This document shows positions 40,834 to 50,120 of a stretch of DNA of 64,000 bases, one piece after another; the stretch's first letter is position 1, and every line of letters begins with the position of its first letter. The position numbers and the translations under genes were made by a program. A model generated the notes under the pieces. That model did not search any database. It was not told the origin of the DNA and saw only the letters and a list, made by a program, of their open reading frames with translations. The DNA is from Moesziomyces globuligerus (lineage: Eukaryota; Basidiomycota; Ustilaginomycetes; Ustilaginales; Ustilaginaceae), in assembly GCA_030849465.1 (NCBI GenBank), contig JARVLF010000015.1, positions 62,001 through 126,000 of the forward strand. The letters are read 5' to 3'.

Positions 40834-40916
40834 TGGAGACTGCATGAGTCGAACACGCGACCTTTCGCAATTTAGACGGTGCTAAGCGAACGCTCTACCA
40901 ACTGAGCTAAACCCCC
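40834..40916 (-). tRNA. tRNA-Ala (anticodon AGC), with 10-nt intron
   Basis: On the minus strand the sequence folds as a full cloverleaf: acceptor GGGGGTT paired with AGTCTCC, D arm GCTC...GAGC, anticodon stem TTCGC/GCGAA, T arm GCGTG TTCGACT CATGC, discriminator A. The anticodon loop reads TTAGCA followed by a 10-nt intron at the canonical 37/38 position, giving AGC. The acceptor contains G3:U70, the alanine identity pair, which supports the call independently. CCA is not encoded. A T7 run lies 10 bases beyond the 3' end, as expected for a Pol III terminator. Confidence 0.95.
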
Positions 40917-41195
40917 GTGGATGACGATACGGACTTGGATTGTATCTATAATTTAAGCATAATTCACTTTATGATCGCACATCTCAAGACAACACGTGCG
41001 CGAGTGTGTCACCAGTCGACCCGGAGCAAGACTGGCCTCCGAAATGGCCGAGGATGCATAGCTGCGGTGAATGCAACTAGTACAATAGGCGCACGCAGAA
41101 GCTCCGATGGCGCAGCATGGCGACTTGGACGCTCTCGGGTGCAAATTTCTTTCTTTCACCTGAGAAAGGATCCACCTGGCGGCGAGGCCATAACG

Positions 41196-41237
41196 TACTG
41201 TAGCATGATCAAAAGTGGACTTGGTCATGCTACAGTA
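41196..41237. repeat. Inverted repeat / predicted hairpin, 13-bp perfect arms
   Basis: Left arm TACTGTAGCATGA (41196-41208) is the exact reverse complement of 41225-41237. In plus-strand RNA the stem extends inward by U.G, C-G, A-U and A-U to 17 pairs with an 8-base loop. It sits about 400 bp before the PQ-loop start and 280 bp from the tRNA. Role unknown. Confidence 0.85.
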
Positions 41238-41640
41238 ACAGCCGGGCCTACGCGCTGCGCCGTGAACGAGGATCACGCAAACAAGCTCGTGCGCGCCCTC
41301 CCGCGTCAAGTCGAAAAGGGTCCGAGACAGGGTTGCGCGACACGCCTGCTGCACGCTCACTCGCACCGCAGCATCGCCTCGCACACTGCTCTTCCGCACT
41401 CTCGACACGGCCAGCAGCGGAGAAAAAGCGTCGGTCAGTCGGCCCGCTTTCGACTTTGCACTCAGTACCCCTGAAGTCCTACCTCCTCCATCCTCTCTTC
41501 CTCTCTTCCTCTCCCCGACCACCGCAAAGTCAGTTCGCCGTCCGCTCGAACGACTGCAACCATTTGCCCTAGACGTAGCTACGACTCCCGTGGATCACAC
41601 CACGCACCATCGGGACACAACGACGTCGAGCGCGCCCATC

Positions 41641-43161
41641 ATGCAGACCACGCTGTCGTCCTTGTGGACCGCGGCGTCCGTCGAGTCGCATCTTTACGAC
41701 GATGCTAGCTGCCACGTGCAGCATGATCCGGTCGCCGTCTACCTCTCCACCTTCCTTTGTGTTGGTCTAGTCGTCTCGTACCTCCCGCAAATCCTTCGCA
41801 TCATCCTCAACAAGTCGTCGCAGGGCTTCTCGCCCTGGTTCCTCCTCCTCGGCGCCACCTCGAGCGCGTCCAGCTTCCTCAACGTCGTTGCGCTTCAGTG
41901 GGGCATCATCCGATGCTGCCCCTCCCTCCCCGCCCTGGAGTGCACTGAGTCGCTCCTCGGCATCTTCCAGGTCGGTCTGCAGTGGTTCATGTTTGCCGCC
42001 GTCTTCGTCCTCTTCCTCATCTACTATCCTGCCGACCAGCGCTACGAGCGTGCCATCGCTTTGCCCGAGCGCCAACAGCAGGATCAGCGCGTCCGCGCTC
42101 GCGCTCGCAACGCTGCCCGCACAGCCGCACACGGCCGTCGTGGGCACACTCACACCACCGATAGCACCGGCAGGCTCGCAGCCCCTGCCAAGGCCCCACG
42201 CTCGTTGGTAGGCGCCTCTGCCGACGACACTTCCTCCGTCGGCTCAGGCAACTCGGACCTCGACTCGGTCGATAGCCATATTGAGCAGAACTACGGCGCC
42301 ACCTCGAACCAACCCAACGCCAACGATGACTCTTCAGACGAAGGGCTTGACGAGGATGATGTGGATCCCGAATCGCAATTCTTGCACCCCAGCCACGTCA
42401 CCGATGCACACCACCGAGACGTGAGCAGCAGCGCTTTCTCGCGCCTCGTGCCCACCTTCTGGCCCATGTGGAAGGCACCGAACGGCAACAGCACCAACGC
42501 TGCCGATCCAGCCGCCACCGCCTCGGAACCACGCAGCCGCGCCTCCAACCTTCCGCGCGACATGCAGAGGATCGCGCGCGAGCGACGAGCCAAGATCGGA
42601 CAGAGGAAGCTGCGCACGCGCAAGCGACGCACCGAAGAGTGGAGTTTGGCACTCGCACTTGCCTGGGTCGTGCTGCTCCACTTCCTCTTCATCAGCGCAA
42701 TCACCCTGCTCCTCGTCAGCTCTCTGCCGGCCAAGTCCTTCCCCCCACCCGAGGAAACTTCTAGACTCTCGAGCTGGGGCACCGCCCTGGCTGGCTCTGC
42801 TTCCACCGCACTCAGCCGCCCATCTTCACGCCTGCTCGTCTCGCGTTGGGCCGCCTTCCTCGGTGGCTCAGCAACGCTCCTGGCCGCAGGCCAGTATTTG
42901 CCTCAAATCGTGCACACCGCACGTACCAAGCTGGTGGGCAGCCTCAGCATCCCCATGATGTGCCTTCAGGTACCCGGAAGCGCCGTCTTCGTCTACTCGC
43001 TCGCCCTCCAGCCAGGCACAGATTGGTCGTCGCTCGCCGCCTACGTCCTCACAGGCGTGCTTCAATTCGTCCTCCTTGTGCTTTGCGTCGCCTGGCGATT
43101 CCGACAGCGCCGCGCAGGTATCGACGACTACGGCCGTCCCCTTGCCCCCGTCTCGCTCTGA
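41641..43161 (+). CDS. PQ-loop repeat membrane protein
   Basis: A single exon of 506 residues from the ATG at 41641. The first PQ motif is VVSYLPQILRII near residue 46; the second is GQYLPQIVHTART near residue 425, each within a three-helix module. About seven hydrophobic segments are visible. The two halves are separated by a 230-residue hydrophilic linker rich in Arg, Asp and Ser, with acidic stretches, which is much longer than in yeast PQ-loop proteins. The segment LLGIFQVGLQWFMFAAVFVL is typical of fungal members. PQ-loop proteins are vacuolar or Golgi/endosomal transporters (cystine, cationic amino acids) or regulators of flippases; which applies here cannot be decided. The frame extends upstream only through GTG codons, so 41641 is taken as the start. 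Confidence 0.88.
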   Translation: MQTTLSSLWTAASVESHLYDDASCHVQHDPVAVYLSTFLCVGLVVSYLPQILRIILNKSSQGFSPWFLLLGATSSASSFLNVVALQWGIIRCCPSLPALECTESLLGIFQVGLQWFMFAAVFVLFLIYYPADQRYERAIALPERQQQDQRVRARARNAARTAAHGRRGHTHTTDSTGRLAAPAKAPRSLVGASADDTSSVGSGNSDLDSVDSHIEQNYGATSNQPNANDDSSDEGLDEDDVDPESQFLHPSHVTDAHHRDVSSSAFSRLVPTFWPMWKAPNGNSTNAADPAATASEPRSRASNLPRDMQRIARERRAKIGQRKLRTRKRRTEEWSLALALAWVVLLHFLFISAITLLLVSSLPAKSFPPPEETSRLSSWGTALAGSASTALSRPSSRLLVSRWAAFLGGSATLLAAGQYLPQIVHTARTKLVGSLSIPMMCLQVPGSAVFVYSLALQPGTDWSSLAAYVLTGVLQFVLLVLCVAWRFRQRRAGIDDYGRPLAPVSL

Positions 43162-43486
43162 TGACGTCGCGCACCTCGAAGCGAAACGTTGTATGATACC
43201 GGATCGACCGAGAATGTTCACATATCCTACGCATTGACTTTATTCGGCATCGATCCCGTGACTCTGATTGTCTTTGCTTCATCCCAGGATGGTGGGTCAG
43301 CGCGTTGTTGCGTTCCTGAGGCTTCTCTCGACCAGACTTCATATCGGCGGTGCTGTGCATTCTGGCTTAAGGTGGGTGCAAAAGCGGCCGCTGGCCCGCT
43401 GTGGGGGAATGCTCTTGCGCCTCTGGGGATTGGCTCTACCCTCATCCTCCTTCCCTACCATCACTTCTGCCTCCCGGATCGTCATC
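43162..43486. other. Intergenic region before small signal/TM protein
   Basis: 325 bp. An open frame continues upstream of 43487 (ATG at 43289), but that extension would hide the signal peptide and shows no domain. No other feature seen. Confidence 0.45.
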
Positions 43487-44001
43487 ATGGTGCGCATAAC
43501 CACAGCGAGGTGCTTGGTCGTCTGGATCTGCACGTCTGTCTGCTCCTGCCTCATCGTCGGGGCACATCCAATCATCAAGACACAGAGCGAGGCCGACCAC
43601 GAGCGTGAGTGTTATGTTTCAAGCTAAGGTCCTGGCGGAGCAAGAGACAAGCGGCTGATGATTCCATTCTGAGCCGCTCGCGGTCAGATGCGAAGCTGGT
43701 ACCCCGTCGCTATCTCGCTGTCACGGCTTGGGAGAACCCCAGGAACATCGCTCTTGCTGTGATTGGCTCCGTGACCACGATTGTCGGACTCGGCTTGATT
43801 GGCATGCACGAAACCGAGAAAGCGGCATGTAGGGCGGTGGCCCAGCAGGAGGCCACGATGCAGGCTTCGTGGGATCAACTCCACCCTGATGGTTTCGTTC
43901 CTGCTGGCGATCAGATGCGCCCGCTCAGCTTCGACTGCAAGGAACGAGTGAGATTCTTCAGGCCGCCTCACGCCTACACCAACCCAGAGCAAGAGTACTG
44001 A
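43487..44001 (+). CDS. Small predicted signal-peptide/transmembrane protein, unknown
   Basis: Two exons, 43487-43604 and 43688-44001, are joined by an 83-nt intron (gtgagt...tcag, branch-like CTGATGA inside) and give 143 residues. Residues 1-8 are basic (MVRITTAR), 9-26 strongly hydrophobic (CLVVWICTSVCSCLIVGA), with a plausible cleavage site at GA-HP. A second hydrophobic segment, NIALAVIGSVTTIVGLGLIG, lies near 60-80, followed by a hydrophilic C-terminus containing two Cys. The splice sites match the consensus used by neighbouring genes and join the frames exactly. I do not recognise the family. It could be a secreted or membrane protein; smut genomes encode many lineage-specific ones, but an effector role is not shown. 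Confidence 0.58.
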
Positions 44002-44758
44002 AGCGCGTCTCCGTCTCTCAAGAGACCTCCAAGTGCGCCGGCCGCACCCACCTCATCTTGCTGCCATAGCTTACATGCACAACCACACAATGTCATTCGT
44101 TTGCGTACTTGGATGGTGCAAGAGTCGATCGGTGATGGAATGGCAGCATGGCTTCCGATTTGGTCCCGATGAAGTTGCACGGGCGCGTGAATCAAATAGC
44201 CGCCAACAGCCGGACGCGGAGCCAAATGGCGGGAAAAAGTCGGACCCCCTGTTGGTTGGCCTTTGCGAGCTTGAGGCATGCTGCCGAGATTGGGCACCGA
44301 CCAGGTTACATCCGCACAAGCGGCTTTGCGTGATGTGAGGTGGGCTGGGAGCATCCGAAGGATCCATCCACCATGACGGTCCTCCCCCCTCAACGTCCGA
44401 AGTCCTACCGACCCCCGGAACAACTCTTTCCCGCCAGCACCACTGGCTGGCTTGCCCCGCGAACGAGCTACACTCGCTCTCGACCAGCGTAGGCATCGTC
44501 GCCCACCCCGCCGATCCTGCGCCGATCGGTCCCGACCGTGCTTGCATCTCGCTGTCCGGGCCGCCGACATCTTGGCAACGCCCATCCGGTAACGACTCGG
44601 ACGGAAACCTCGGGACTCACCTGCCAGCAATACTCTCCGTTGCGACGGAAACACCGCCTTCTCCACCATTCCGCCGATAATACCTCCGGTCACGTACCGA
44701 GCTTGCCAGTGAAGACACGAAGCCATGGCGCCATCGTGCATCCGCAGGTAGCCAAGAG
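44002..44758. other. Intergenic region upstream of Zn2Cys6 gene
   Basis: 757 bp; contains short open frames without motifs. Presumed long 5' region of the regulator gene. Confidence 0.5.
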
Positions 44759-47700
44759 ATGAGCGATTCCAATCATGCAGCGCCCATGTACTCTGGCGCC
44801 GAATCCCCGGCTTCGAAATTAGCCAATGAAGCCGATGCCGCCGCCGCCGCCGCCGCCAAGAAGGACTTCCAGCGCTCCTTCAAGGCGTGCGACGGCTGTC
44901 GTACCAAGAAAGTCAAGTGCGAGCTCGGCGACCTCGCCGCGCCGTCCGAGCCACCATGCGCACGCTGCAAGCGCGAGATGCGCCCTTGCCTCTTCACCAT
45001 GTCCACCCGAGGCCGGGGCCCCAAGGCGCGCTCTTCGCGCTCCCAAGCGTTTGGAGCGCACCATCTGGCTAAGAACCCGCGCACTTCGTCCGCAAGCATG
45101 ATGGACGACGACGAAGAGCATCAGTCTGCAGCTTCCGCCATCGATGCGCTCGCTGGCGCTGCCCTCGCCTCCTTGCCCGCTACCAATCCGCGAATCCATT
45201 CCGCCCGTCACGACGTGCCCGTCTCTGCACTCGATCCTTCAGACGCGCCGAGCATCGGCATGATATACGGCCTGAATCGCCACGACGATGCGCACGTCAG
45301 CGCCAAACGCCGCAAAATGTCCAGCGATCTCATACCTACGGAAAGCTCCCCAGCCGTGCGGCCGAACGGCGACGATCTTGGCTCGGGCGAGCATCCTGAG
45401 CCACTCAGCCGCTTTGCAAGCCCAACGCCAGCGGGTTGTTCCGACGCCGAGTCCACAGGCCTCATCTCCAGGCTCGACTCGCTGCAGCAGTACGCCGAAG
45501 TTGGTCTGCAGCACAGCAAGGATGCACTCAGGGTCCTTGCCGGAGTGGCTGTCGACTCGAGAGAGGCGAACGAGGACTCCATCAACGCTCGCGGAGATGG
45601 CAGAGACGACCGAGGACGATCGGAAGCTATCGGCTCTGCCGCCGCAGATGAAGCGGATGCACATCCTCAGCACGGCTCAACGTCCGCAAGGCGTTCTGCG
45701 TCCGACCGGCCAGCATCCTCGCATGCGGATGGCTCTGCAACAAACCCGCCTTCGACCCAGCGCGGCCAGCTGAGCTCCGCGCAGAAGTCAGCCGCAGCCC
45801 TTCAATCACGCCCAGTGACCCCACCACCACTCAAGCACACTTACGGGTGGAGCAAATTCGAACCGGTCCGGCTCAAGCTCATCAAGCGGAGCGAAGCCAA
45901 GTACTTTCTCAACTTCTTCATCCGCCAGATGCATTCCTTCGCGCCGCACTGCTCGCCTCATCTCCTGGACAAGTCGCCAGAAGCGCTTTCGGAACTCGTT
46001 TGCCGCGAGCCCATTCTGCTTGGCGCCATGCTCTCTGTCGCATCTCGCTACGATGTTGCCAATCACAACGCGCACGTGACTGCCGTGGACACGTTCCATC
46101 GCAAGATCTCCAAGTGGACGCAGGAGAAGATCAGTCGGTCGTTCTTCCTGCCCGCATCTCACACCATCGGCACGATCGAGGCTCTGCTCATCCTGAGCGA
46201 ATGGGCCACTCTCGACCTGCACGACCGGCGCACTTCGCCCGAGGCTAGCTCCGACTCGGAATCCTCGGACAGCGAAGGTCAGGACGACAGTCAATCCGAC
46301 TCGGACGCCGACGCGGTGGCAGCCATGGCTGACGACAACGCCTCGGTTCCCAGCCCGGCAACGATTGCAGCGACGGGCGACGACCTGCGCTCGGAGCATG
46401 AGGGCCAGATCCCACGCGCCGGCAGGCAGAAGCGAAGCAAGGCCAGGGGTCCGCACAAACCGCGGCAGGCCGACATGCGCGAGTCGGAGAAGTTTGACGA
46501 CACTGCTTGGATGCTCACCGGCACGGCACTGCGGCTGGCCGAGCGCCTCGACCTGCACAACGATACGACCTACAGCGGAGTCTCGAGCCGCAACGTCGCC
46601 TCGCGCAGGAACGCGGAGCGGCGCATGCGTGTTTGGATGTCGAGTGTGCATGCTGACTGCCACCTGTCGGTGCGCCTCGGTCGGAGGATTTCGAGCCCAG
46701 GTTTGGCAGCACCGTTCATGAACCTGGTTCGCGACCGTACGCATCCCTTTTTGCTCAACGCCGACATCAGCAACAGCGGCGAGCTTGGCTTCCCTTCGGG
46801 CTCCAACCGTGCGTGGATCGCTTTCCGGGCACATGCAGAGCTGCTGCAGATCGTCTTCCGCACGTGCGAGAATCTGTATCGCTCCAAGGCGGTTACGGAG
46901 CGTCTGCTCGAGGACGAAGACTTTGTTCCGGCGCTCAAGTCGATCCGTGACGATCTGGACAACTGGGCCAACTGGACGCAGCCAAGGATCGAGCCTACCA
47001 GGGACATGACCTCGCTGCGTATCCGCGTCGAATATCACTACGCCCGCCTGTATGCCAACGGCATTGCGCTCGACTCGGTCAAGCGGAGTCTGCGAACGCT
47101 GCAGAAGCACCGACAATATCGTGCCTCGGAAGCCGCCGAGATCGGGTCCAAGGGTCGCCTTGGCAAGGCAGGAACAAGCGCAGCAGCTTCGGCGTCGGCA
47201 GCGGCGTCGTACACGGTGAGCTTTTCGACGCATCCGGCCTATCCATTCGTTCGAGAGGCGCTCGCTGCGGCACAGAGTCTGATTCGCATCCTCACGGTGG
47301 AGCTCGAGACGATGATGTGCGCGCCGGCGAGGTGGTTCCTGTTGTTGGTGATGGCAGCCGTGTTCTGCGTCAAGGCGACTGCGGTGTCGGATGTGATCTT
47401 GCCGCTGAAGCGGTGCGCTCAGTCGCTACAGCAGGTGATCACGGCACTCGAACGCGCGGCTCCAGATGGGGTGCATCTGGCGAATCGGTACTCGATGTAT
47501 CTGCGGCAACTCGCCAAGCAGCTGGTCTTGACGGATGCAAAGACACGCACTGCGTCACATCCTTCGGGCCAAGCGCGGAACAAGTCGCGCACCAGAAGCA
47601 CCACGCAGTATGCGCAGCCAGCGATGGCTGGCAGCCCGGCATCCGCGAGCGACAACGACTCGAGGGTCTCGCACAATCGCCCGGGCGCCGTCGCCTCGCA

Positions 47701-48487
47701 GGCGGAGCACGCATCGGCCTCGCGAACGCCGATGGATCAGATGGCGCTGGCTGGGACGCACGTGACGGAGCAGAGCCCGCGCCCCCACAGCAGCACGGCC
47801 GAGACCAGCGCTCAGCCTGTTGCGCAGGGCAGCCGCTTGCAGACGAACATGGCAGCGCCGGCGACTCGGGCCGATGCCTCAGCGTTCGCGCATCCGTCAA
47901 GCGGCGCTCGTACTCAGACGCAGGCGGGTCAGACGGGTTCATGGAGTGGGACGGCAGAGAAGGGATGGGGGGTCGCACTGCAGGGCAGCTCGCAGGCGAC
48001 GGCGGGGAGCAGCGGATCCGGATGGTGGAGCACGGCTGACATTCTGGCGGGCGAGGTGGATCCGCAGCTGTTTCTGAAATGGCTCGACGATCAGACTTCG
48101 ACGCTGGCACCGCCGACGTCGCACTATCCGCTCTCGTCGTGGGCGAGCGGCAGCGAACGCAGTCAGGCGCAGGGACTCGCGTCGGGATCACAGCAAACGC
48201 AGCGTGCGTATGCAGGACCGTCGACAGTGGATTCGTCTGGACGGATGATGAATCCGTCGCCGGCATCGATGGCGAGTCCGGCGGGGATCGCGTCCGCGTC
48301 GAACGCGACGGATGGTTCCGAGGCTGGATTCCTGACGCAGCAGATGGGAGCGAGAGGGACGCACGCTGCGACCACACACTCTAGCCCTGCCAAGGGGGGC
48401 GAGGCCGAGGATCTGTTGACTCAGATGTGGCTCGACGACGCGCTCACTGATCTGGCTGCGGCGGGCCTCGACATGCCTTTCCTGTAG
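44759..48487 (+). CDS. Zn(II)2Cys6 fungal transcription factor
   Basis: A single exon of 1242 residues. The binuclear zinc cluster is near the N-terminus: Cys44-x2-Cys47-x6-Cys54-x12-Cys67-x2-Cys70-x6-Cys77, read from CDGCRTKKVKC and CARCKREMRPC. An Ala run (8 residues) precedes it. After a long Ser/Asp/Ala-rich linker, the fungal-specific regulatory domain starts at about residue 370 (KYFLNFFIRQMHSFAPHC, LGAMLSVASRYDVANHN, TIGTIEALLILSEWATLDLH) and continues after an acidic, Ser-rich insertion to LTGTALRLAERLDLHND and beyond. The last 300 residues are Ser/Thr/Gln/Ala-rich, ending in a hydrophobic-acidic segment (LWLDDALTDLAAAGLDMPFL in part), a candidate activation domain. Target genes are unknown. 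It lies alone, with no adjacent pathway genes. Confidence 0.93.
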   Translation: MSDSNHAAPMYSGAESPASKLANEADAAAAAAAKKDFQRSFKACDGCRTKKVKCELGDLAAPSEPPCARCKREMRPCLFTMSTRGRGPKARSSRSQAFGAHHLAKNPRTSSASMMDDDEEHQSAASAIDALAGAALASLPATNPRIHSARHDVPVSALDPSDAPSIGMIYGLNRHDDAHVSAKRRKMSSDLIPTESSPAVRPNGDDLGSGEHPEPLSRFASPTPAGCSDAESTGLISRLDSLQQYAEVGLQHSKDALRVLAGVAVDSREANEDSINARGDGRDDRGRSEAIGSAAADEADAHPQHGSTSARRSASDRPASSHADGSATNPPSTQRGQLSSAQKSAAALQSRPVTPPPLKHTYGWSKFEPVRLKLIKRSEAKYFLNFFIRQMHSFAPHCSPHLLDKSPEALSELVCREPILLGAMLSVASRYDVANHNAHVTAVDTFHRKISKWTQEKISRSFFLPASHTIGTIEALLILSEWATLDLHDRRTSPEASSDSESSDSEGQDDSQSDSDADAVAAMADDNASVPSPATIAATGDDLRSEHEGQIPRAGRQKRSKARGPHKPRQADMRESEKFDDTAWMLTGTALRLAERLDLHNDTTYSGVSSRNVASRRNAERRMRVWMSSVHADCHLSVRLGRRISSPGLAAPFMNLVRDRTHPFLLNADISNSGELGFPSGSNRAWIAFRAHAELLQIVFRTCENLYRSKAVTERLLEDEDFVPALKSIRDDLDNWANWTQPRIEPTRDMTSLRIRVEYHYARLYANGIALDSVKRSLRTLQKHRQYRASEAAEIGSKGRLGKAGTSAAASASAAASYTVSFSTHPAYPFVREALAAAQSLIRILTVELETMMCAPARWFLLLVMAAVFCVKATAVSDVILPLKRCAQSLQQVITALERAAPDGVHLANRYSMYLRQLAKQLVLTDAKTRTASHPSGQARNKSRTRSTTQYAQPAMAGSPASASDNDSRVSHNRPGAVASQAEHASASRTPMDQMALAGTHVTEQSPRPHSSTAETSAQPVAQGSRLQTNMAAPATRADASAFAHPSSGARTQTQAGQTGSWSGTAEKGWGVALQGSSQATAGSSGSGWWSTADILAGEVDPQLFLKWLDDQTSTLAPPTSHYPLSSWASGSERSQAQGLASGSQQTQRAYAGPSTVDSSGRMMNPSPASMASPAGIASASNATDGSEAGFLTQQMGARGTHAATTHSSPAKGGEAEDLLTQMWLDDALTDLAAAGLDMPFL

Positions 48488-50120
48488 TTCGGATGCTGTG
48501 GAATCCAGGAACACTGCACATGAAATCCGGTACAGAGCCGCATCGTCAACTCAAAAAAAAGGGCGATACATCCTCACCCGCCCTTGTGCTCCCGCAGATC
48601 GCCGGCTCAAGCATGCAGATCAGCCAACACACGTTTGAGCGAATGCGAGGGAAGCATTCAGTGAAGAGCCAATAACCGTCTGAAAAAAGGTTTGTTGTGT
48701 AGCGCTGTATCAAGGCCTGTCAGGGTCTGTTACATGCAGGCACGCTCGGGCCGCTGTACCAACTTGCATCCTGGCGGCAGCCAGGTGGCGCGGGTGAGCA
48801 AACCACGCTGCGCCGTCTGCGATCGCGATGCCGCCACGAGCCGTGCTACTCCGTGCTAACGAACGCCTCAGGGGCCTTTGGCGAGGCGGGCTCGGCAAGA
48901 CCGAGCGCAATCGCTATCACCGAGGTCAACTGGTGTGGTTAGAGGCGCATCCAGCATACAGCGAGAGCGACAATAAGGGCGGAGCGGCGCTTAGTTGTAG
49001 CAAGGGCGCTTTCGCAGAAGGGTTCGGCTGGCCCGGTTCGGTTGTCGGTAGCCGGCAAACGAGCGGCCGCTCTAAAAACGGCGCTGCAGCGGCTGGAGAG
49101 AAATGGCCAAATGAAGGGCGCCGCAAGGGGCTACGAGAGGCTGCCACGGTCAGCAAGTCTGACATTTGATTTTCGAGATGCGGCGTCCAAAGCGGCAGAA
49201 GCATCAAAAAACTGACCCGCATTCAGACTCCGACTGCCGGTGCCTCTGTGTCCACGCCACCGGCCCTGGCCTCTCCGTGAACGCAAATCTGCGCCTCGAG
49301 TACAGGACTCTTGGCACAGGACGACAATGGGCGCAGGCATTATTATATTATAGCTTTGCAACGTGTGGATTGGATGGTCACAAGTACATGATTGCCATCG
49401 ATTGGCTCGAAGCGCGTGCTCCAAAAAACCGACAAGGCGGGCCGAGAGGATCTGCAGCGGAAATCCGGACAGATGCAGGGCAAGTCGGTCATTTCGGCAG
49501 TGTATGGTGCGGACCTCGTCATGCCTCATGACCTGAAGATTCGTTCGTTTTTGGCAAGAGGCATTTGAGCACGCGGCTTTGCATTTTCCGCCCTCTCTTG
49601 CGTGTCACCGAGGTGTCGGCAGCCACCCGACTCGATGGTGGCTGGCGTGTGTGCGTGCTTGCGAGCGTGCAAACACACGCTCGACAATCGTGCTTCAGCC
49701 GTCGGAAGCTGTGCGTGCGCTCAGGCGTCTGGCTGCCTGGCTGCCATGCCGCTCGAGGCGCCATCGATCAGCGTCTCCGCGGACATTCCGAATGCCCAAT
49801 GTCATTGCCGATGACTGCAAGCGCTCCAGTCTGAGGTGAGCCAATCCTTTGCGCGCGCTGTCATAACTTATTGCCAGAGTCTTGTTCCACAGCACCTGCC
49901 ACCCATACTATACTGTCTTTGCCCTGTACCAGCCAGCGTGACGCCATCCCTTCGCCTTTCCTATCTCAAATAAAAGAGCTCCCACTCCCATACCGGTGTC
50001 CCTACCCACGCCTCACTTCATCGACGTGCTTCATACGACTCCCACCTCCGTGGCTAACCCACCCTCGTGCCACCCCTGTGGCCACTCCACCTCTGTGGCT
50101 ATCTCACCGAGACTGGCATC
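48488..50120. other. Intergenic region (1.63 kb) between regulator and DHA1 transporter
   Basis: No gene supported. An A/T-rich patch lies at 49340-49356. A TATA-like AATAAAAG is at about 49969, roughly 150 bp before the transporter start. Confidence 0.5.
49969..49976 (+). promoter_or_regulatory. TATA-like element of DHA1 transporter gene
   Basis: AATAAAAG about 150 bp upstream of the start codon at 50121; weak evidence by position and base composition only. Confidence 0.25.

Larger units (their letters stand above)
40480..41640. other. Intergenic region with tRNA-Ala and a long inverted repeat
   Basis: 1161 bp between divergent PUT1 and the PQ-loop gene. Contains tRNA-Ala (40834-40916) and a hairpin-forming inverted repeat (41196-41237); otherwise no gene. 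A pyrimidine-rich stretch precedes the PQ-loop start. Confidence 0.65.

Noticed and set aside
41590..41640. Upstream start for the PQ-loop protein
   Set aside because: The extension begins at GTG; the first ATG is at 41641.
45806..47233. Minus-strand open frame over the Zn2Cys6 gene
   Set aside because: Antisense shadow rich in Arg/Val without motifs.
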